A stretch of DNA of 64,000 nt, taken from Effrenium voratum. Lineage: Eukaryota > Sar > Dinophyceae > Suessiales > Symbiodiniaceae. Within the stretch, counting starts at the first letter, position 1; the number at the start of each line of letters is the position of its first letter. Shown here in pieces: positions 47,172 to 57,715 of this stretch. A program made the position numbers and the translations under genes. The stretch covers positions 313,501-377,500 of the forward strand of contig CAUJNA010000857.1 in assembly GCA_963377175.1 (NCBI GenBank), in the 5' to 3' direction. Below the pieces are notes generated by a model that searched no databases, had not been told where the DNA came from, and saw only the letters and a list, made by a program, of their open reading frames with translations.

Positions 47172-47448
47172 CTGCATTTTTTCTGGGTGAGCGGAAAGGA
47201 ATGTGCCTCAAAAGAACCCCCACTGCTTATATGTTTTGCTTTGCCCAGCTTATGTTGACGACACCGGTCTTCCTTGTAAAACATATCCTGACAGTTCCTA
47301 CGCTGTTGGCATGTTCCGGCAGATTAGGCCTGTAGAAAAAACACACTTTCTGAAACGCGTATCGGAGACAGATCGTCTCGAAAGTGTATCTAGGATGTTC
47401 TGTTCCTGGCAAGACAGACTAGAAATTCAGACACACACAAATCAATGA

Positions 47449-47536
47449 TTCCATTTGCTTAAGGCCCTGGAAAACACATTGCGATAGATTTCCTTCAAAC
47501 CAACAGGGGAAAAGGAATATTATTAAGCAAATGGAT
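47449..47536. repeat. family E element with both terminal repeats
   Basis: CCATTTGCTTAAGG at one end and TTAAGCAAATGG at the other, about 88 bp. It shows the complete element without a clear flanking exon. Confidence 0.9.
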
Positions 47537-47965
47537 TAATGTCCTTCCATGCAATTCTGGGCGTAGAAAACAAATGTCTGCAGGCCATGACGACACACCT
47601 GCGCATGTTGCTTCTGGGACAAGAACAAGAAGCTGACGCGTTCTTGCTAATCTGCGTTCGTGGCCCTGATTGTCGTGCTTGGCAAATCTTTGCGGGAATG
47701 AACAAGCGATCAACCTGATTAAGAAATCCTTAGAAACCCTGTAATTATTAACTAATAGTTGTCGGAAGAATGTTCACATTGCGGGAAGAAATACCACTGG
47801 GACTCTGATTCCGTTGCTCTCGTCATGCTCGAGGCTTCGGATAGCTGCGTGCCATGGCCACCAGCAAAAGCTTCAGACAGCGAGGACAGCTGATTAGAAG
47901 CAGTAAGCCATCCAATGATCGGTGAAAAGCACCAAACGCACCGGCCTGGAAACAAACGTTTCATG
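47537..47965 (-). other. weak coding-like stretches
   Basis: Minus frames HGLQTFVFYAQNCMEG (47540-47600, acceptor GCGCAG|G) and LSSLSEAFAGGHGTQLSEAS (47790-47900) look coding but lack firm boundaries. Confidence 0.35.
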
Positions 47966-48274
47966 TATCAGGAAACAACATCTGCGGCAACGATAGAAGT
48001 GTAAGGTAGAAAAGAAAGTGCTCAATGAAGCTTGCAAACAAATACTGGTTCACTCTGCAGTCAGGCATCTTCAAAGTGATTAAAGGGTAGTGGGAAAGAA
48101 GACGCTGCCTCCAGAGAGCAAAGGATTGAATGACCTGCACTCATCTGCGCTATCATCCCAAAATTAGCAAAGTGGCTGCCACAACGTACGTACACAGGAT
48201 CTTCCACGGATAATGGAGAAGGGCAACTCGTTTGTCCGATGCCACAGGTACCCTGTGCTGCCGCACGCTTTTAC

Positions 48275-48500
48275 TCCCCAGGGCCAAACGTATAGTCAGC
48301 TTTTGGCGTCCAATCGCCACGTTTCGATGTGGTCAGCCCCCCAGAACAGGTGCTTCCGACACACAAAACCAGCCCAGTCTCGCTGGGCATTGACAACTTC
48401 TTGCCGGTGACGCGTGCCCTGCCTCCCGGAAAGCACAGTCCCCAACCTGCGGCGACCGAACCATGCAGGCGAAGGACATCGGGACCCTCAAAGGATCTTC
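48275..48500 (-). CDS. coding-like exon, unknown protein
   Basis: The frame reads SFEGPDVLRLHGSVAAGWGL, then VTGKKLSMPSETGLVLCVGS and KRGDWTPKADYTFGPGE before a stop. The plus strand is also open, so the call is tentative. Confidence 0.45.
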
Positions 48501-48979
48501 GCAGTAAGATGAGAGCATGCAGCGAAAACATCCACCCATTTAAAGGCAAAGGATGTTTAAGGCGGCAACCAATGTGCTCCAGCTGAATTTTCAAAAGAAG
48601 CTGCCAACTTTTTGTCCGCGAATGGCATTCCAGTGAAAAGGGGGACACTGTCATGGGTAACGCTCTTTTTGAATAGTGAGGCAACGGAACCGCTCAAGTC
48701 CCGGCATGAGGCGCATCTGTCTGCCCACGTTGAATTGCACTACACCACAGTTGCATTGAGTATCCCGCCAGGTCAAGAGAAGAATGCAATGCCAGCGTGC
48801 CATCAATGTGCTTGCACGGGAAGGGCAGGAGACACTGGACGGTCATTGCCAAGGTCTGTAATGTACGAACCTTTCCTGACAACTGTGTAAAATTGTCAGA
48901 AAAAAAGAAGAAGAACAAAAACTAAAAACAAAAAATGTCTGAAAGCTTGCGCGACCGCTTGCAAACCGGCACAAATTCC

Positions 48980-49165
48980 TCACGATCTTCGAGAAACGGT
49001 TCTGGGGCTTCGAAAGGCTGCGTGGGATGGGCTTGCTGCAGAGGTCTTGGCGCATATCAAAAAGCCGCCTGCTGCATGGCGCCGCGCCAAAAATGTGGGT
49101 GGCGCCTTGAGAAGCTTCCGGCGCGGCATGGCCAACAAGTAGCTAAAGATTGGCACTGAGTTTGC
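48980..49165 (-). CDS. exon after a family A acceptor, unknown protein
   Basis: CCTAG|G of the truncated A element leads directly into ANSVPIFSYLLAMPRRKLLK, then PTFLARRHAAGGFLICAKTS. It runs to a stop at 48980 unless spliced earlier. Basic and alanine-rich; could be an organelle-targeting or membrane region. Confidence 0.5.
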   Translation of the reverse strand, partial: ANSVPIFSYLLAMPRRKLLKAPPTFLARRHAAGGFLICAKTSAASPSHAAFRSPRTVSRRS

Positions 49166-49232
49166 CTAGGTCCTCTAGTAGAGAGGTTAGAATAAGGTTA
49201 CCAACTTTTTTCTGTAGTCGATTTTAGCCTAG
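49166..49232 (-). repeat. family A element, half copy
   Basis: Only the CTAGGTCCTC end and the TTTTCTGTAGTCGATTTTAG part remain. On the minus strand it would give a 67-bp intron with donor CTAG|GCTAAA (GC). Confidence 0.75.
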
Positions 49233-49679
49233 TTGCATTGCGGCACACCACTGAGGGCTTCCACATCCGAAACATCACTGTGCAAAATGTGTAAGGGCTT
49301 GCTCGGCGTCGAGCGCCCACCTGCGTGTCGCCGTAGGCGAAATGCCCCCGCCTCCGCAAAGAGTATGTGTGCGTGTGTGTTGCAACGCGGGATTTGTGTG
49401 CAAAGGTGGGGCTTTTTATGGAAATGGTGTGACTGCAAAGACACTCTCTGCAAATGCAACCACCTCCGAATCGGCTTGAATGTGCAGAAGCTTGTCGGTA
49501 GAGCAAATAGGTTGGTTGGGCGCGCTGTAGCAAGCTTGAGTCTTAAGTGGGAGGCATGTGTACATCGACTTCACTATCCTAAAAGGGGTCCCTGGCTCAT
49601 GCAGGTGGCCAAAACCAGCAGAACTATTCGTCAATGTCCTGGCCTGGCCCATACCTACAAATCAAACCGATTGAATCTA

Positions 49680-50110
49680 TGCGTCGGATCGGTGTGAAAG
49701 CGTGTGCCTGGGTCTGGCAACAAACAAAGGATTCCTGGTGAATGATTGTAGCTGTTGCACGTGCCTCAATTGGCCCCCTGCGCGCATATTATTCAGGCTA
49801 TATTTATCAAGGAGAGGGAGCCCTCTCCCTGATGGGCCAACAAGAAATACTTTGCGCATGTGCGGAAACTTGGTTGAGTCGCCGACCTCAAGAACAACTA
49901 TCCGAAACATATTCATTGTGAATATTTCGTCAAGCGAGGCTGTTCTCATTCCGAATGACTCTTTGCCGAGAAAAGCCAATTGGCAGAATCGCAAGGGGCA
50001 AACACCAGCTATGAATAGCCGGCCCGACTCACGAGGGGCTGAAATCAATTCTGGAGATATGATCCGAAACGCGCGACCATCTGTCAGCATTGCTTGAGCC
50101 ATTGCCAACA
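49680..50110 (-). other. long tract open on both strands
   Basis: Minus: about 140 codons including LAMAQAMLTDGRAFRIISPE and MFRIVVLEVGDSTKFPHMRK. Plus: about 125 codons including TIRNIFIVNISSSEAVLIPN. It is the longest non-repetitive double-open stretch in the window and has no internal AG|G exon pattern. It may be an intron-poor exon or a processed gene copy. Strand and function unresolved. Confidence 0.45.
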
Positions 50111-50611
50111 AGCTGAAAAAAGGGAGCACACGCCTATGAGCCCATGCGTCTGTGAATCTATTTGTACTTAAACTGTGCAAAGATAACAACCCATGCCAAA
50201 CCATATCTGTGCGAGTACCTGCCATCACTTAGCAAAGCTCCTCTTCAAACAAACAGCCCTCAACCCAACAAATTATCTGTGTGTGTGTCATTCACTGGTG
50301 AGACCGTCTATAGCATTTACATTGGATCACTGCCGCGCAGGCAAATTCCTGCTTGCTTTCCTAATCCCAAGAGGCGTTGAACAGGGATTTCGTTTCTTCT
50401 GACTGGCATTCCCAGTCTGAAACAGACGATGGCTGTCGCACATATGGGCGTGCTTCTTGTTGATAGACGTCGATAGTGTACATACGGAAAACCACAAGGA
50501 CAACCATGCTTTGTGGGATCCCCCAATTTCACACGTACCCATACTAGCACAAGCCCACTTTGGCAGTATCAACTTGTTCAAGCCTTCCTTGCAAGGCCCA
50601 AGGTAACAACA

Positions 50612-50745
50612 GCCTACAAAAGCATCCGCAGGGGCAAATGTGATTTGGATCCAGATCTAGAGACACATCTCGACGAACATCCGCTGAGCAAAGTTCGGGA
50701 AATCCACAATGATCATCCCAGTTGGTCAAGTTGTGGTGAAGGTAC
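50612..50745 (-). CDS. exon, unknown protein (3' end uncertain)
   Basis: Acceptor TTGAG|G. Reads YLHHNLTNWDDHCGFPELCS, then DVRRDVSLDLDPNHICP. In phase with the exon at 50814 through GC donor AT|GCTACT. The run CPCGCFC may be coding or intronic. Confidence 0.62.
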
Positions 50746-50813
50746 CTCAAAACTGCCCCGGAACTGGCACCAATTCACACCCCCCCACCCCGTTACGTGG
50801 ACGGCGAAGTAGC

Positions 50814-50914
50814 ATCAGGCATTCGTACGACGAGCCGACGAGCTGTTCGGGGGGTGTTCGCCGAGCTCCGCGCCAGCCCCAGTTTGTGTCGGGCTTTGGA
50901 GGCAAGGGCACAAC
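50814..50914 (-). CDS. exon, unknown protein
   Basis: 101 bp. Reads VVPLPPKPDTNWGWRGARRT and PEQLVGSSYECL. Acceptor CTGAG|GTT, donor CTGAT|GCTACT (GC). The plus strand is also open here, but the minus reading links in phase to 50745. A further small exon may lie at 50959-50998 (NASTFKLADST). Confidence 0.65.
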
Positions 50915-51883
50915 CTCAGCTCAGAAAACGAAGAGCCATGCTTAGTGGAAGGGCATACCAAGTCGAGTCGGCCAATTTGAAGGTGCTGGCGTTGACCCCT
51001 GGCCGTGTCTGCCACGGTAAAGAAAAAAACACCATGGCATTCATATTGAGAGCCAAACACCGGCAGCAAGACACACAGACTATTCGATGTACTTGCTTGG
51101 CGTCGCACGTGCCGGGATCAAACATGATCTGGTCATTTGGTGTCATGAGGGATTGTGGCTAACCTTTGAGATGGTGGAAGTTTCTTTTCACAAAGGCAAC
51201 GGTGACTCACACACGTTTTTGTTTGTACCGTGTCTTGCTGCCGGTGGCTGGCTGTCAATCAATATTGAATGCCATGCATTCACACCAAAATGAAACTAAC
51301 TCTCTCAGCAAATGTACCCTCCCACCAAGCTAGCATGGAACCCATCAAAGTCCGTTTAGGGGAAAACCGTCTTCCAGGACCATCCATGGAACTGCGGTTG
51401 AGTTCCATGTTGGGATCTCAGTTTCTGCTCTGCGCCTGACAAGAGCGAGCTCGACTCATGGTCTCTACTTAGATTGCATATGAGCCAACTCAGCTTCAAA
51501 CACTAACACAATTCGCCAGCGCACCCCATGCCAGCTACTTACTTCCTGGCTAGCCTCACGTAAACGTCCTGAGAAATCCGAATGTATTCCAGTGTATGTG
51601 CAATCACGAATGTACTCGAGTGGTGGAGACTAACTTTTTTTCTGTGAGCTTGCAACCCATCTTTGATGTTTGGCAAAGACTGTGGTTGCCTCACTGTCCC
51701 GTTTCAAATGATGAGGGAACATGTGTTCCATGAAGCTCTGGCTTTTCTTTTGCAATGAGCCAATCATATGTGTTCGCGTGGACAAGAAAGACGCAGAGCA
51801 TCCACCTATAGCATGGCACAAGGTGTTTTGCCCGCATGCATCTGATTAAACAATCACTCCACAAAACACGGTTTAGGGCTTAC

Positions 51884-52026
51884 TTGTAAGATCATCGGCT
51901 ACCGACGGCCGAAAGAAACATGATAGGCCTCCTTTCAACTGGATACGCTCGAGCAAGGCAACTACCGCAGGCTTGGCCAGGGCGCCTGTTTCTCGCTGAT
52001 TCCATCGTGTGAGATCCAGGCTACCC
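51884..52026 (-). CDS. exon beside a family E element, unknown protein
   Basis: Reads LDLTRWNQRETGALAKPAVV, then LLERIQLKGGLSCFFRPSVA. Donor ACAA|GTAAGC, a rare consensus GT site. The acceptor is either CGAG|GGG or TTTTCCAG|T at the end of the E element. Confidence 0.62.
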
Positions 52027-52030
52027 CTCG

Positions 52031-52125
52031 CCCTTTGACTGGAAAAATCATATTTCCAGTAGTGATAGATTCCCTTTAAAACCAACAGTGGAAAAAATAT
52101 ATAAAAAATCTTAACCAAATGGAAG
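52031..52125 (-). repeat. family E element, probable intron
   Basis: CTTCCATTTGG end, GGGAATCTATCACTACTGGA core and TTTTTCCAG end. A short upstream frame ends AAACG|GAGTCT (GA), which would keep phase. Confidence 0.65.
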
Positions 52126-52663
52126 ACTCCGTTTGCACTTGTCATCCTGAAGCACTCTTCATTGCGGTCCTATCACTGTGGTTGCATCCCGCGAAGCTGC
52201 AAACATCTCGCCGACCCACCCACCCACAAGCGATTCTGCGAGGCGAAAGCCTATCTGCCGACAGAAATCTGCATCCTTCTTTTCCAGGGGGAGGAAGGCC
52301 TGACTTTGCCTTGTGCCGCTGGGTGATTCCCAGACTCTCCCTTTCGTAGTCTAAATGCTGCGGATGCGGGGATTTCAACCTTGTCTCATTCTCCCTTTTG
52401 CATCCTCAGCATCACCAGCACAGCACGCAGAGTACAATCGAAGGTCCCTGTATGTGTGTGTGTGTGTGTCTTGTGAATGCATTTCTAATGTATGCAGGAA
52501 ATTGCAAACCAAAGCCTGCAGACACCCCTAGCTGGGGAAAGAACGTGAACAAACGGAGGCAAACAAAAGGCAGAAGGAAAGAGTGCAAACAGAAGAGAAA
52601 GACAAAACGCAGCAGCATCAGTAGCACGCGGGGCTGCAAGCCCATGCCGCCGACTATGCTCAC

Positions 52664-52754
52664 CTGCGTCATCTGCTTCTGGCGGGTGCAGTTTGGGGTC
52701 AGACTTCGGGTTGTCCACCCCTACTAAATCCTCCAGGGTTCTGTCCATGTCCAC
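52664..52754 (-). CDS. exon, unknown protein
   Basis: 91 bp. Acceptor TTGCAG|GTG, donor GCAG|GTGAGC (GT). Reads VDMDRTLEDLVGVDNPKSDP, then KLHPPEADDA. Joins in phase 0 with 52826-52918. Confidence 0.68.
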
Positions 52755-52825
52755 CTGCAAACATCAGGTGATGCGTTGACTCTGCTTCAGGGAAATCGGG
52801 CCGGATTTCCCCCGTTGCTCATCGC

Positions 52826-52918
52826 ACCTTGCGCACTGGGACCAATGGCTGCCAGCCGCTGCGGGGCGATCATGATCTGACCCTCCGCCTTCTGCTTGTA
52901 GCTGCCCATTGTGAAGGC
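52826..52918 (-). CDS. exon, unknown protein
   Basis: 93 bp, 31 codons: AFTMGSYKQKAEGQIMIAPQ, then RLAAIGPSAQG. Acceptor TGGAG|GCC, donor GGT|GCGATG (GC). Only an intron of about 70 bp separates it from the next exon. Confidence 0.66.
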
Positions 52919-53421
52919 CTCCAGCGAAGTTTGTGGTTTCTGTTTTTTGTGTTTCCTTTTTGTTTCTTGTTTTTGTTTCTCCAGATTTTTTGTTTCTCTC
53001 TCTTTTTTCTCGGAAACAAAAGGGCTGGCAGACCTTTGTTGATAGTCTAAGTCTATAGGCGCAGGATGAAATTTGTTTTGTGGCAGCCCCCGCATGCAGT
53101 ACATATGTATATAACAATGTATGCAACAGGTTGTGTGGGGAAATATATCTCGGGTATCCATTCGCAATATCTCAGCATCGTATACAACTTATACATCATA
53201 TCGGTATATACATTTGGTTACAATATTGCTCTAAGTTCTTGTGCAAACTAGCATGCTGGTTCCCTTAGTGGTGTTCTGGCGACAGTTGGAACTCAACCGA
53301 TGCATGGTCCATTGATCATCCGTGTCAAGCCCAGGTGAACCATGTCCAAAACGTCGCACAATTCCAAATGTTGCACGCGTACCCTACGCAGTCATGCGCC
53401 GGCTCTTCAAGGAGGGCTTAC

Positions 53422-53507
53422 GCAACTCTTCCGCACCAATCCTTGCGTAATGAGGACTTCCGATTCATGCAGAAGGGCCCGCCATGGGGCGCGCGTTTGT
53501 GAAATAC
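53422..53507 (-). CDS. exon, unknown protein
   Basis: 86 bp. Acceptor TTTTTCAG|GT with a pyrimidine run, donor TGC|GTAAGC. Reads ISQTRAPWRALLHESEVLIT and QGLVRKSC. May belong to the same gene as the 50.6-52.9 kb exons. Confidence 0.6.
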
Positions 53508-53593
53508 CTGAAAAAGCCAGAACAACACGCATCAGTACACCATTCTCATGTACTCTGGAAAAGGACACGTGACTCGATTCATAACCCCCAGTC

Positions 53594-53962
53594 ATGAATC
53601 AAGGGGCTCCCCCGGGAAGAAAGGATTCCCCACCAAAAAAGGAACCCCTTAAAAATACGTGCGGGAGGTTGTTCATCAGGAGTCAGCAGGAGTGCACGAA
53701 GTACACTTCGGCCGCTCTAGCTCTAAAAGCGCAACTGCTCGTACAATTGAATACTGAAAGTATGCATTGGCAACTCCATCTTAGTGTAGAACAAAGCGCA
53801 GTATCCGGCGTTCACCAAATGATGCTGGAACACAAGCGTAAGAGACAATGCTTACGCACCATGTTCTCCCAAAATCTGCTCGCACCATCTTACGCCTGTG
53901 GTGACTACGCATTGCATCGACATGACGCAGCCATACGCAGCACATGTGCGCTGGGGCTTTAG
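53594..53962 (+). other. plus-strand open frame, uncertain
   Basis: 122 codons, including LLVQLNTESMHWQLHLSVEQ. No splice support; it could be chance. Confidence 0.25.
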
Positions 53963-53978
53963 ACGTTGCTCATATACT

Positions 53979-54110
53979 GTGGATGGACGAAATCCTTCAC
54001 CACTTTGAAACCATGGTTGAAACCATTGCTTGTTGGTATTTACAAAGGGAATTGAATCAGAAACCAGGGTTTCTTAGGTGGTGCGAAACGGATTTCGTCC
54101 ATCCACAGTA
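53979..54110. repeat. family D element
   Basis: ATACTGTGGATGGACGAAAT to GGATTTCGTCCATCCACAGT; nearly the same as 12470-12604. Confidence 0.92.
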
Positions 54111-54272
54111 GTGTCGTGCCAACCGTGGATGCAATGGCACAGAACACATATATATATATATATGTACATATTCGGCCTTGCACGGAGCATCAGCTGAAAC
54201 AAGAAAATTGGCCACAACATTCATTACACCGCGAGTTGAATTGGAAGGCGCAAAGGGAGCTTTTTGGAGCTG

Positions 54273-54389
54273 TCAGCAACAGGTCAGCGCCAGGGCATCC
54301 GGTCTTGAATTCCCGGTCGGCCGAAGTTTGAAGAATCCCCGGGAGGCGAGTTCGCACCCGAATGACTCGCTTGGCCATGGGTCAAAATC
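54273..54389 (-). CDS. exon after a chimeric A/B intron
   Basis: Acceptor TACAG|GAT lies in a family B end. Reads DFDPWPSESFGCELASRGFF, then KLRPTGNSRPDALA. FDPWP comes from the element, as in the exon at 55006 (GFDPWP). Confidence 0.52.
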   Translation of the reverse strand, partial: DFDPWPSESFGCELASRGFFKLRPTGNSRPDALALTCC

Positions 54390-54524
54390 CTGTACCCCCA
54401 GTGAACATCCCAATCCTCCAGTAGAGAGGTTAGAATAAGAGTACCGACTTTTGGCTGTAGTCTATTTTAGTAGGGGAACCCTCCCCCAAAAAAGGGTAAA
54501 AGGGCACTACTGGGGGACCTAGGC
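54390..54524 (-). repeat. chimeric element: family A head, family B tail
   Basis: From 54522 down to 54415 the sequence is family A lacking its CTAGGT end. At CCTCCAG it switches directly to family B CCCCCAGTGAACATCCCAAT (54373-54414). Donor CAT|GCCTAG (GC), acceptor TACAG|G. Confidence 0.65.
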
Positions 54525-54630
54525 ATGCTTGATCAGGGTAGCCTGGGCCCTGCGTCCGTGTGATGAATCAGACTCCAAAAGCTTTGTGGCAGCTCGTGCA
54601 ACCAACAGATCGATGCTCCACACGCCGAGG
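54525..54630 (-). CDS. exon before the chimeric intron
   Basis: Reads VWSIDLLVARAATKLLESDS, then HGRRAQATLIKH. The 5' end is uncertain. If the intron is not removed, the frame stops at TAG in the element. Confidence 0.52.
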
Positions 54631-54814
54631 CGCGCGCAAAAACATTTTTTTCGGCTACAGGATAGCTCGTACTGAAAGGGCGTAAGCCAGCCAAACTTGG
54701 TCAGACTCAGCCTAAAGCATCACGCCTGAAACCAGAATTGGCCACAACATGTCCGCAGGTTCCCTTGACACCAACCAGTTTCGGGCAGTCATGGCGAATC
54801 CGAGCTCAACAAGT

Positions 54815-55006
54815 TCAAGAAGCCGCAACTAAAATCTGAAGAATCTTGGCGCGCCCTTCTCTCTTGCACATCCTCATAGAATTGGGTATGACTTGTCTTT
54901 GACCATAGTGAGCGTTCGAAACATAGCGAGCAAACAAGAAAGCAATCCATGAAGAAACGAATGCAGCACCAAACAAGTAAAAGACATGTGGCCATGGGTC
55001 AAAACC
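54815..55006 (-). CDS. exon after a family B element, membrane helix
   Basis: Acceptor TACAG|GGT in the element. Reads GFDPWPHVFYLFGAAFVSSW, then IAFLFARYVSNAHYGQRQVI, then a basic tail and stop. One hydrophobic segment of about 22 residues. Function unknown. Confidence 0.52.
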   Translation of the reverse strand, partial: GFDPWPHVFYLFGAAFVSSWIAFLFARYVSNAHYGQRQVIPNSMRMCKREGRAKILQILVAAS

Positions 55007-55108
55007 CTGTACCCCCAGTGAACATCCCAATGCCCACTAAAATAGACTACAACAATGGGTGGTGCACCTATCTCAAAATGGTACCATGGGTTTTGAACCA
55101 TGGCCATG
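54987..55108. repeat. family B element
   Basis: GTGGCCATGGGTCAAAACCC to TGGGTTTTGAACCATGGCCA, with CCCCCAGTGAACATCCCAAT inside. Its last about 20 bp are coding if the TACAG acceptor is used. Confidence 0.88.
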
Positions 55109-55255
55109 TAGCAAGAAACTGCACGTCACAAGCAAAACTCAACGTGCCGCACTACAATTGGAGACAAAGACACAACAGCAAGCGAACACCAACAGGCAAT
55201 ACACACACACACACATGAGCACTCCACCACCAACAGAACAAACCAGCATAACGGA

Positions 55256-55258
<3 letters not shown>

Positions 55259-55300
<42 letters not shown>
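55259..55300. repeat. (CT)n microsatellite
   Basis: About 20 CT units. Confidence 0.98.
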
Positions 55301-55302
<2 letters not shown>

Positions 55303-55840
55303 GCTTCTGTCTGAGTGCTGCGTGCGTCCGCTAGCTCCGTGAAACAATCAATTCCCCATGCAAACGGCAAAGTCCCTGCGGGCAGTGAAATCCCAAAGCA
55401 GTCAAAAACTGCAGAAGGCTCTACGTCCTGCTCCAACTTTTGACTTCTTGCTGCACATCTGCTCAAATCGATGCAATAGTGTCTGAGTTTGCTGCCCATG
55501 CTGATGCTCCGAAACGCGCTCGGAAAAGAAACCAACAACTACCCACTACCAAGAACCAATGTGAATTTCTCAGAATGGTGGCATGCTCTTCATTTCGGTT
55601 GAAGGGGAAAAGTTGATACCAACCAAGTTGGAGAAACCCGTTAAGAGAAAGACCCGTAGAACACAACGTGCTTTCGTGCAGCGAGAGAAACATGACCACA
55701 GAGCGGGCCTTCTTCATGACGTTGCCCAAAGGGTGGTGATCCAAAGCCTCTCGCGACGAAAAAAAAACACTGGGGATGGATGAAAACCCGAGTTGAGTCT
55801 AATAATGTTGACCCCATATTAGTCCACCCCAGTTTATTAA

Positions 55841-55925
55841 TACTGTGGATGGACAAAACCATGAGAACCCGAATCATCATTCCAGGGATTCTGAGGTTAT
55901 GCAGGATTTCGTCCATCCAGAGTAG
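55841..55925. repeat. family D element, internally deleted
   Basis: ATACTGTGGATGGACAAAA to ATTTCGTCCATCCAGAGTA, with CATCATTCCAGGGATTCT kept and the centre lost. Confidence 0.85.
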
Positions 55926-56146
55926 GGGCTGTTCCCCTCCAAAAGTGATGAATCCCCCTATTAATCAACTGGGGTGGATTGATATGTGGTCAACATTAAT
56001 CAGCACCTGGTATTAAAATGATCTACAATGGTCTACCCAGAACCATGGGTCACAAATCACGGTTTATGTCCACGTTGCCATGGAACCCACCAGAGAAATG
56101 GTCCCGAGCAAATTGTCTTCCACCCCGAAACCTCAGGCTCCATGGG

Positions 56147-56340
56147 CAGGAGGGTGCACCTGGGTTGAATACTGGGCTAAGCCAGTGATTCTTCCGAAGC
56201 AGAGCATGAATGGACAAACCAAGAGCCGAGCAGCATGGCCGGTCGAACTAAAGAACAATAAGAAGTTCCACCTGACCATGGTGAACATTCCGCACATTCT
56301 GGCCCAGCTGGGCACGATGTTGCAACAGACATGCATGTGA
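56147..56340 (+). CDS. plus-strand coding exon, unknown protein
   Basis: Acceptor GGGCAG|GA. Reads WVEYWAKPVILPKQSMNGQT, SRAAWPVELKNNKKFHLTMV, then NIPHILAQLGTMLQQ and a TGA stop. The minus reading is less protein-like. One of few good plus-strand exons; it may derive from a mobile element. Confidence 0.5.
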
Positions 56341-56830
56341 TGGTTACTATGCCCCCCGCTAATTATAAGTGTCATAATTCATACCAAACAGAACCAAACA
56401 GTACTACCTAGTAATCAACCTTGTTGGTGCACAATCGTGCGCCTTGGATGTGTGTGTGTGTGTGTTTTGATGTCCTCATGTGGCACCAATCTTTGACCTC
56501 TCTGTGCGGCGTTTGTGCGTTCCAAGTTGTCAGGTGGTCAAATGGAAGCGAACCCCGCAATGTATCCACGGGGATCGCATCGGCAAGGGCAAATGTGGAA
56601 ACATTCTGGTCAATCTTTTTCCAGGTTCTACCAGGGCACCGAGGATTTGGTGTAAAGGCTTCAGCGAAAGCACTTAAGTTTTGTGGGCAACAGGGCTACT
56701 CCGTGCCATTTCAGCAAACGGCCTTGACAACATGCTTTAAAGCCAGGCCAGGTGCATGAGGTTTGTGCAAAGATGGGACTAGGGATTCGTTTCAATTCTG
56801 AGTTGGGACAAGTGAGTGGATGTGTGTATC

Positions 56831-56961
56831 CAAATGTTACCCAATGGGGCATACCTTGAAAAAACAACAACAACAAAAAACCGCCAGCCAGTTCACATAA
56901 TGTGCACTTGCTGTCGCGGTTTTTGTGTTTGTTCAAGGTATGCCCCATTGGGTAACATTTG
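56831..56961. repeat. perfect 30-bp inverted repeat element
   Basis: The arms 56831-56860 and 56932-56961 are exact reverse complements, beginning CAAATGTTACCCAATGGGGC, around a 71-bp loop. No coding capacity; foldback or MITE type, and young given the perfect arms. Confidence 0.95.
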
Positions 56962-56989
56962 ACATTGGCAAAACCAACGTCCAGCAACT

Positions 56990-57160
56990 CGTCAGGACTC
57001 TTCCGCGGTCACGTCGACATGACGAAACCGGCGTCGAAAGTCGCCGCCTGCGTCCAGTCGCCCGCGTCACTCTGGCCGCTGATGTGGCTCACCAGCTTCG
57101 GCCTCGAAAACATCCGTCGCGCCATCGACCAGCTTGGAATGCGCCGAAGATATCTCTCGC
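56990..57160 (+). CDS. GC-rich plus-strand coding-like exon
   Basis: Reads HVDMTKPASKVAACVQSPAS, LWPLMWLTSFGLENIRRAID, then QLGMRRRYL. A second plus frame is also open. It stands out by C in third codon positions. No family recognised. Confidence 0.45.
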
Positions 57161-57262
57161 TGTTCTTACCCCTTAAAACTCCAAGGATTGGGGAAGTTAA
57201 TCTTTTACAGACATATAGCCCATGTTACCCAAAAAGTGAAACAAGTTGTGTTTTTAAGAGGT
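57160..57262. repeat. family G element
   Basis: Same ends and core (AGACATATAGCCCATGTTAC) as 13228-13335. Confidence 0.88.
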
Positions 57263-57299
57263 AAGTGTTTGGTACATTCCTGACCAGGGCTGTGGGAAA

Positions 57300-57395
57300 T
57301 GGAATCCGCTTCTGTGATACAGCAAAAAAGGGCTTCCCGAAGACTACCCCCCCGACAAGGGGGAGATTCCAACTTGTATCACAGAAGTGGTTGGA
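57300..57395. repeat. foldback with CTTCTGTGATAC arms
   Basis: CTTCTGTGATACAG at the left and TGTATCACAGAAG at the right. The surrounding plus frame (57265-57573) is open but unsupported. Confidence 0.6.
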
Positions 57396-57715
57396 TAAAC
57401 CGAGTGATCCCACAACTGCTCCTGACCATCTGGCAGGTCAAAAGGGCAACCAATGCCAACCTTACAAAGACGAAGCCAAGGTAAGCTTGCAAGCAATGCA
57501 TACAAACCACCCACATCTTCCATATGCCTTTCGGAGAAAGGCAAACGCAATGTGGCATGGTCCAAATTATTGATATGGGCCATGCACATGGTTCTCTTAA
57601 CTCAAACCTTTACATTGTCTACACTTTAAACATCCTACTGACTGAGTAAAGTGTGAGTAAAGCAATTCCTGTCCTTTGACCATGGCGGATCCAATTCCTT
57701 GACAGGCCCTGACCA

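Noticed and set aside
49233..49290. Plus-strand GFHIRNITVQNV, like a beta-helix polysaccharide lyase
   Set aside because: Only twelve residues, with no continuation on either side.
50797..51162. Plus-strand 121-codon frame with RRAVRGVFAELRASPSLCRA
   Set aside because: The minus-strand exon at 50814-50914 joins in phase with 50745 through a GC donor; the plus frame is its shadow.
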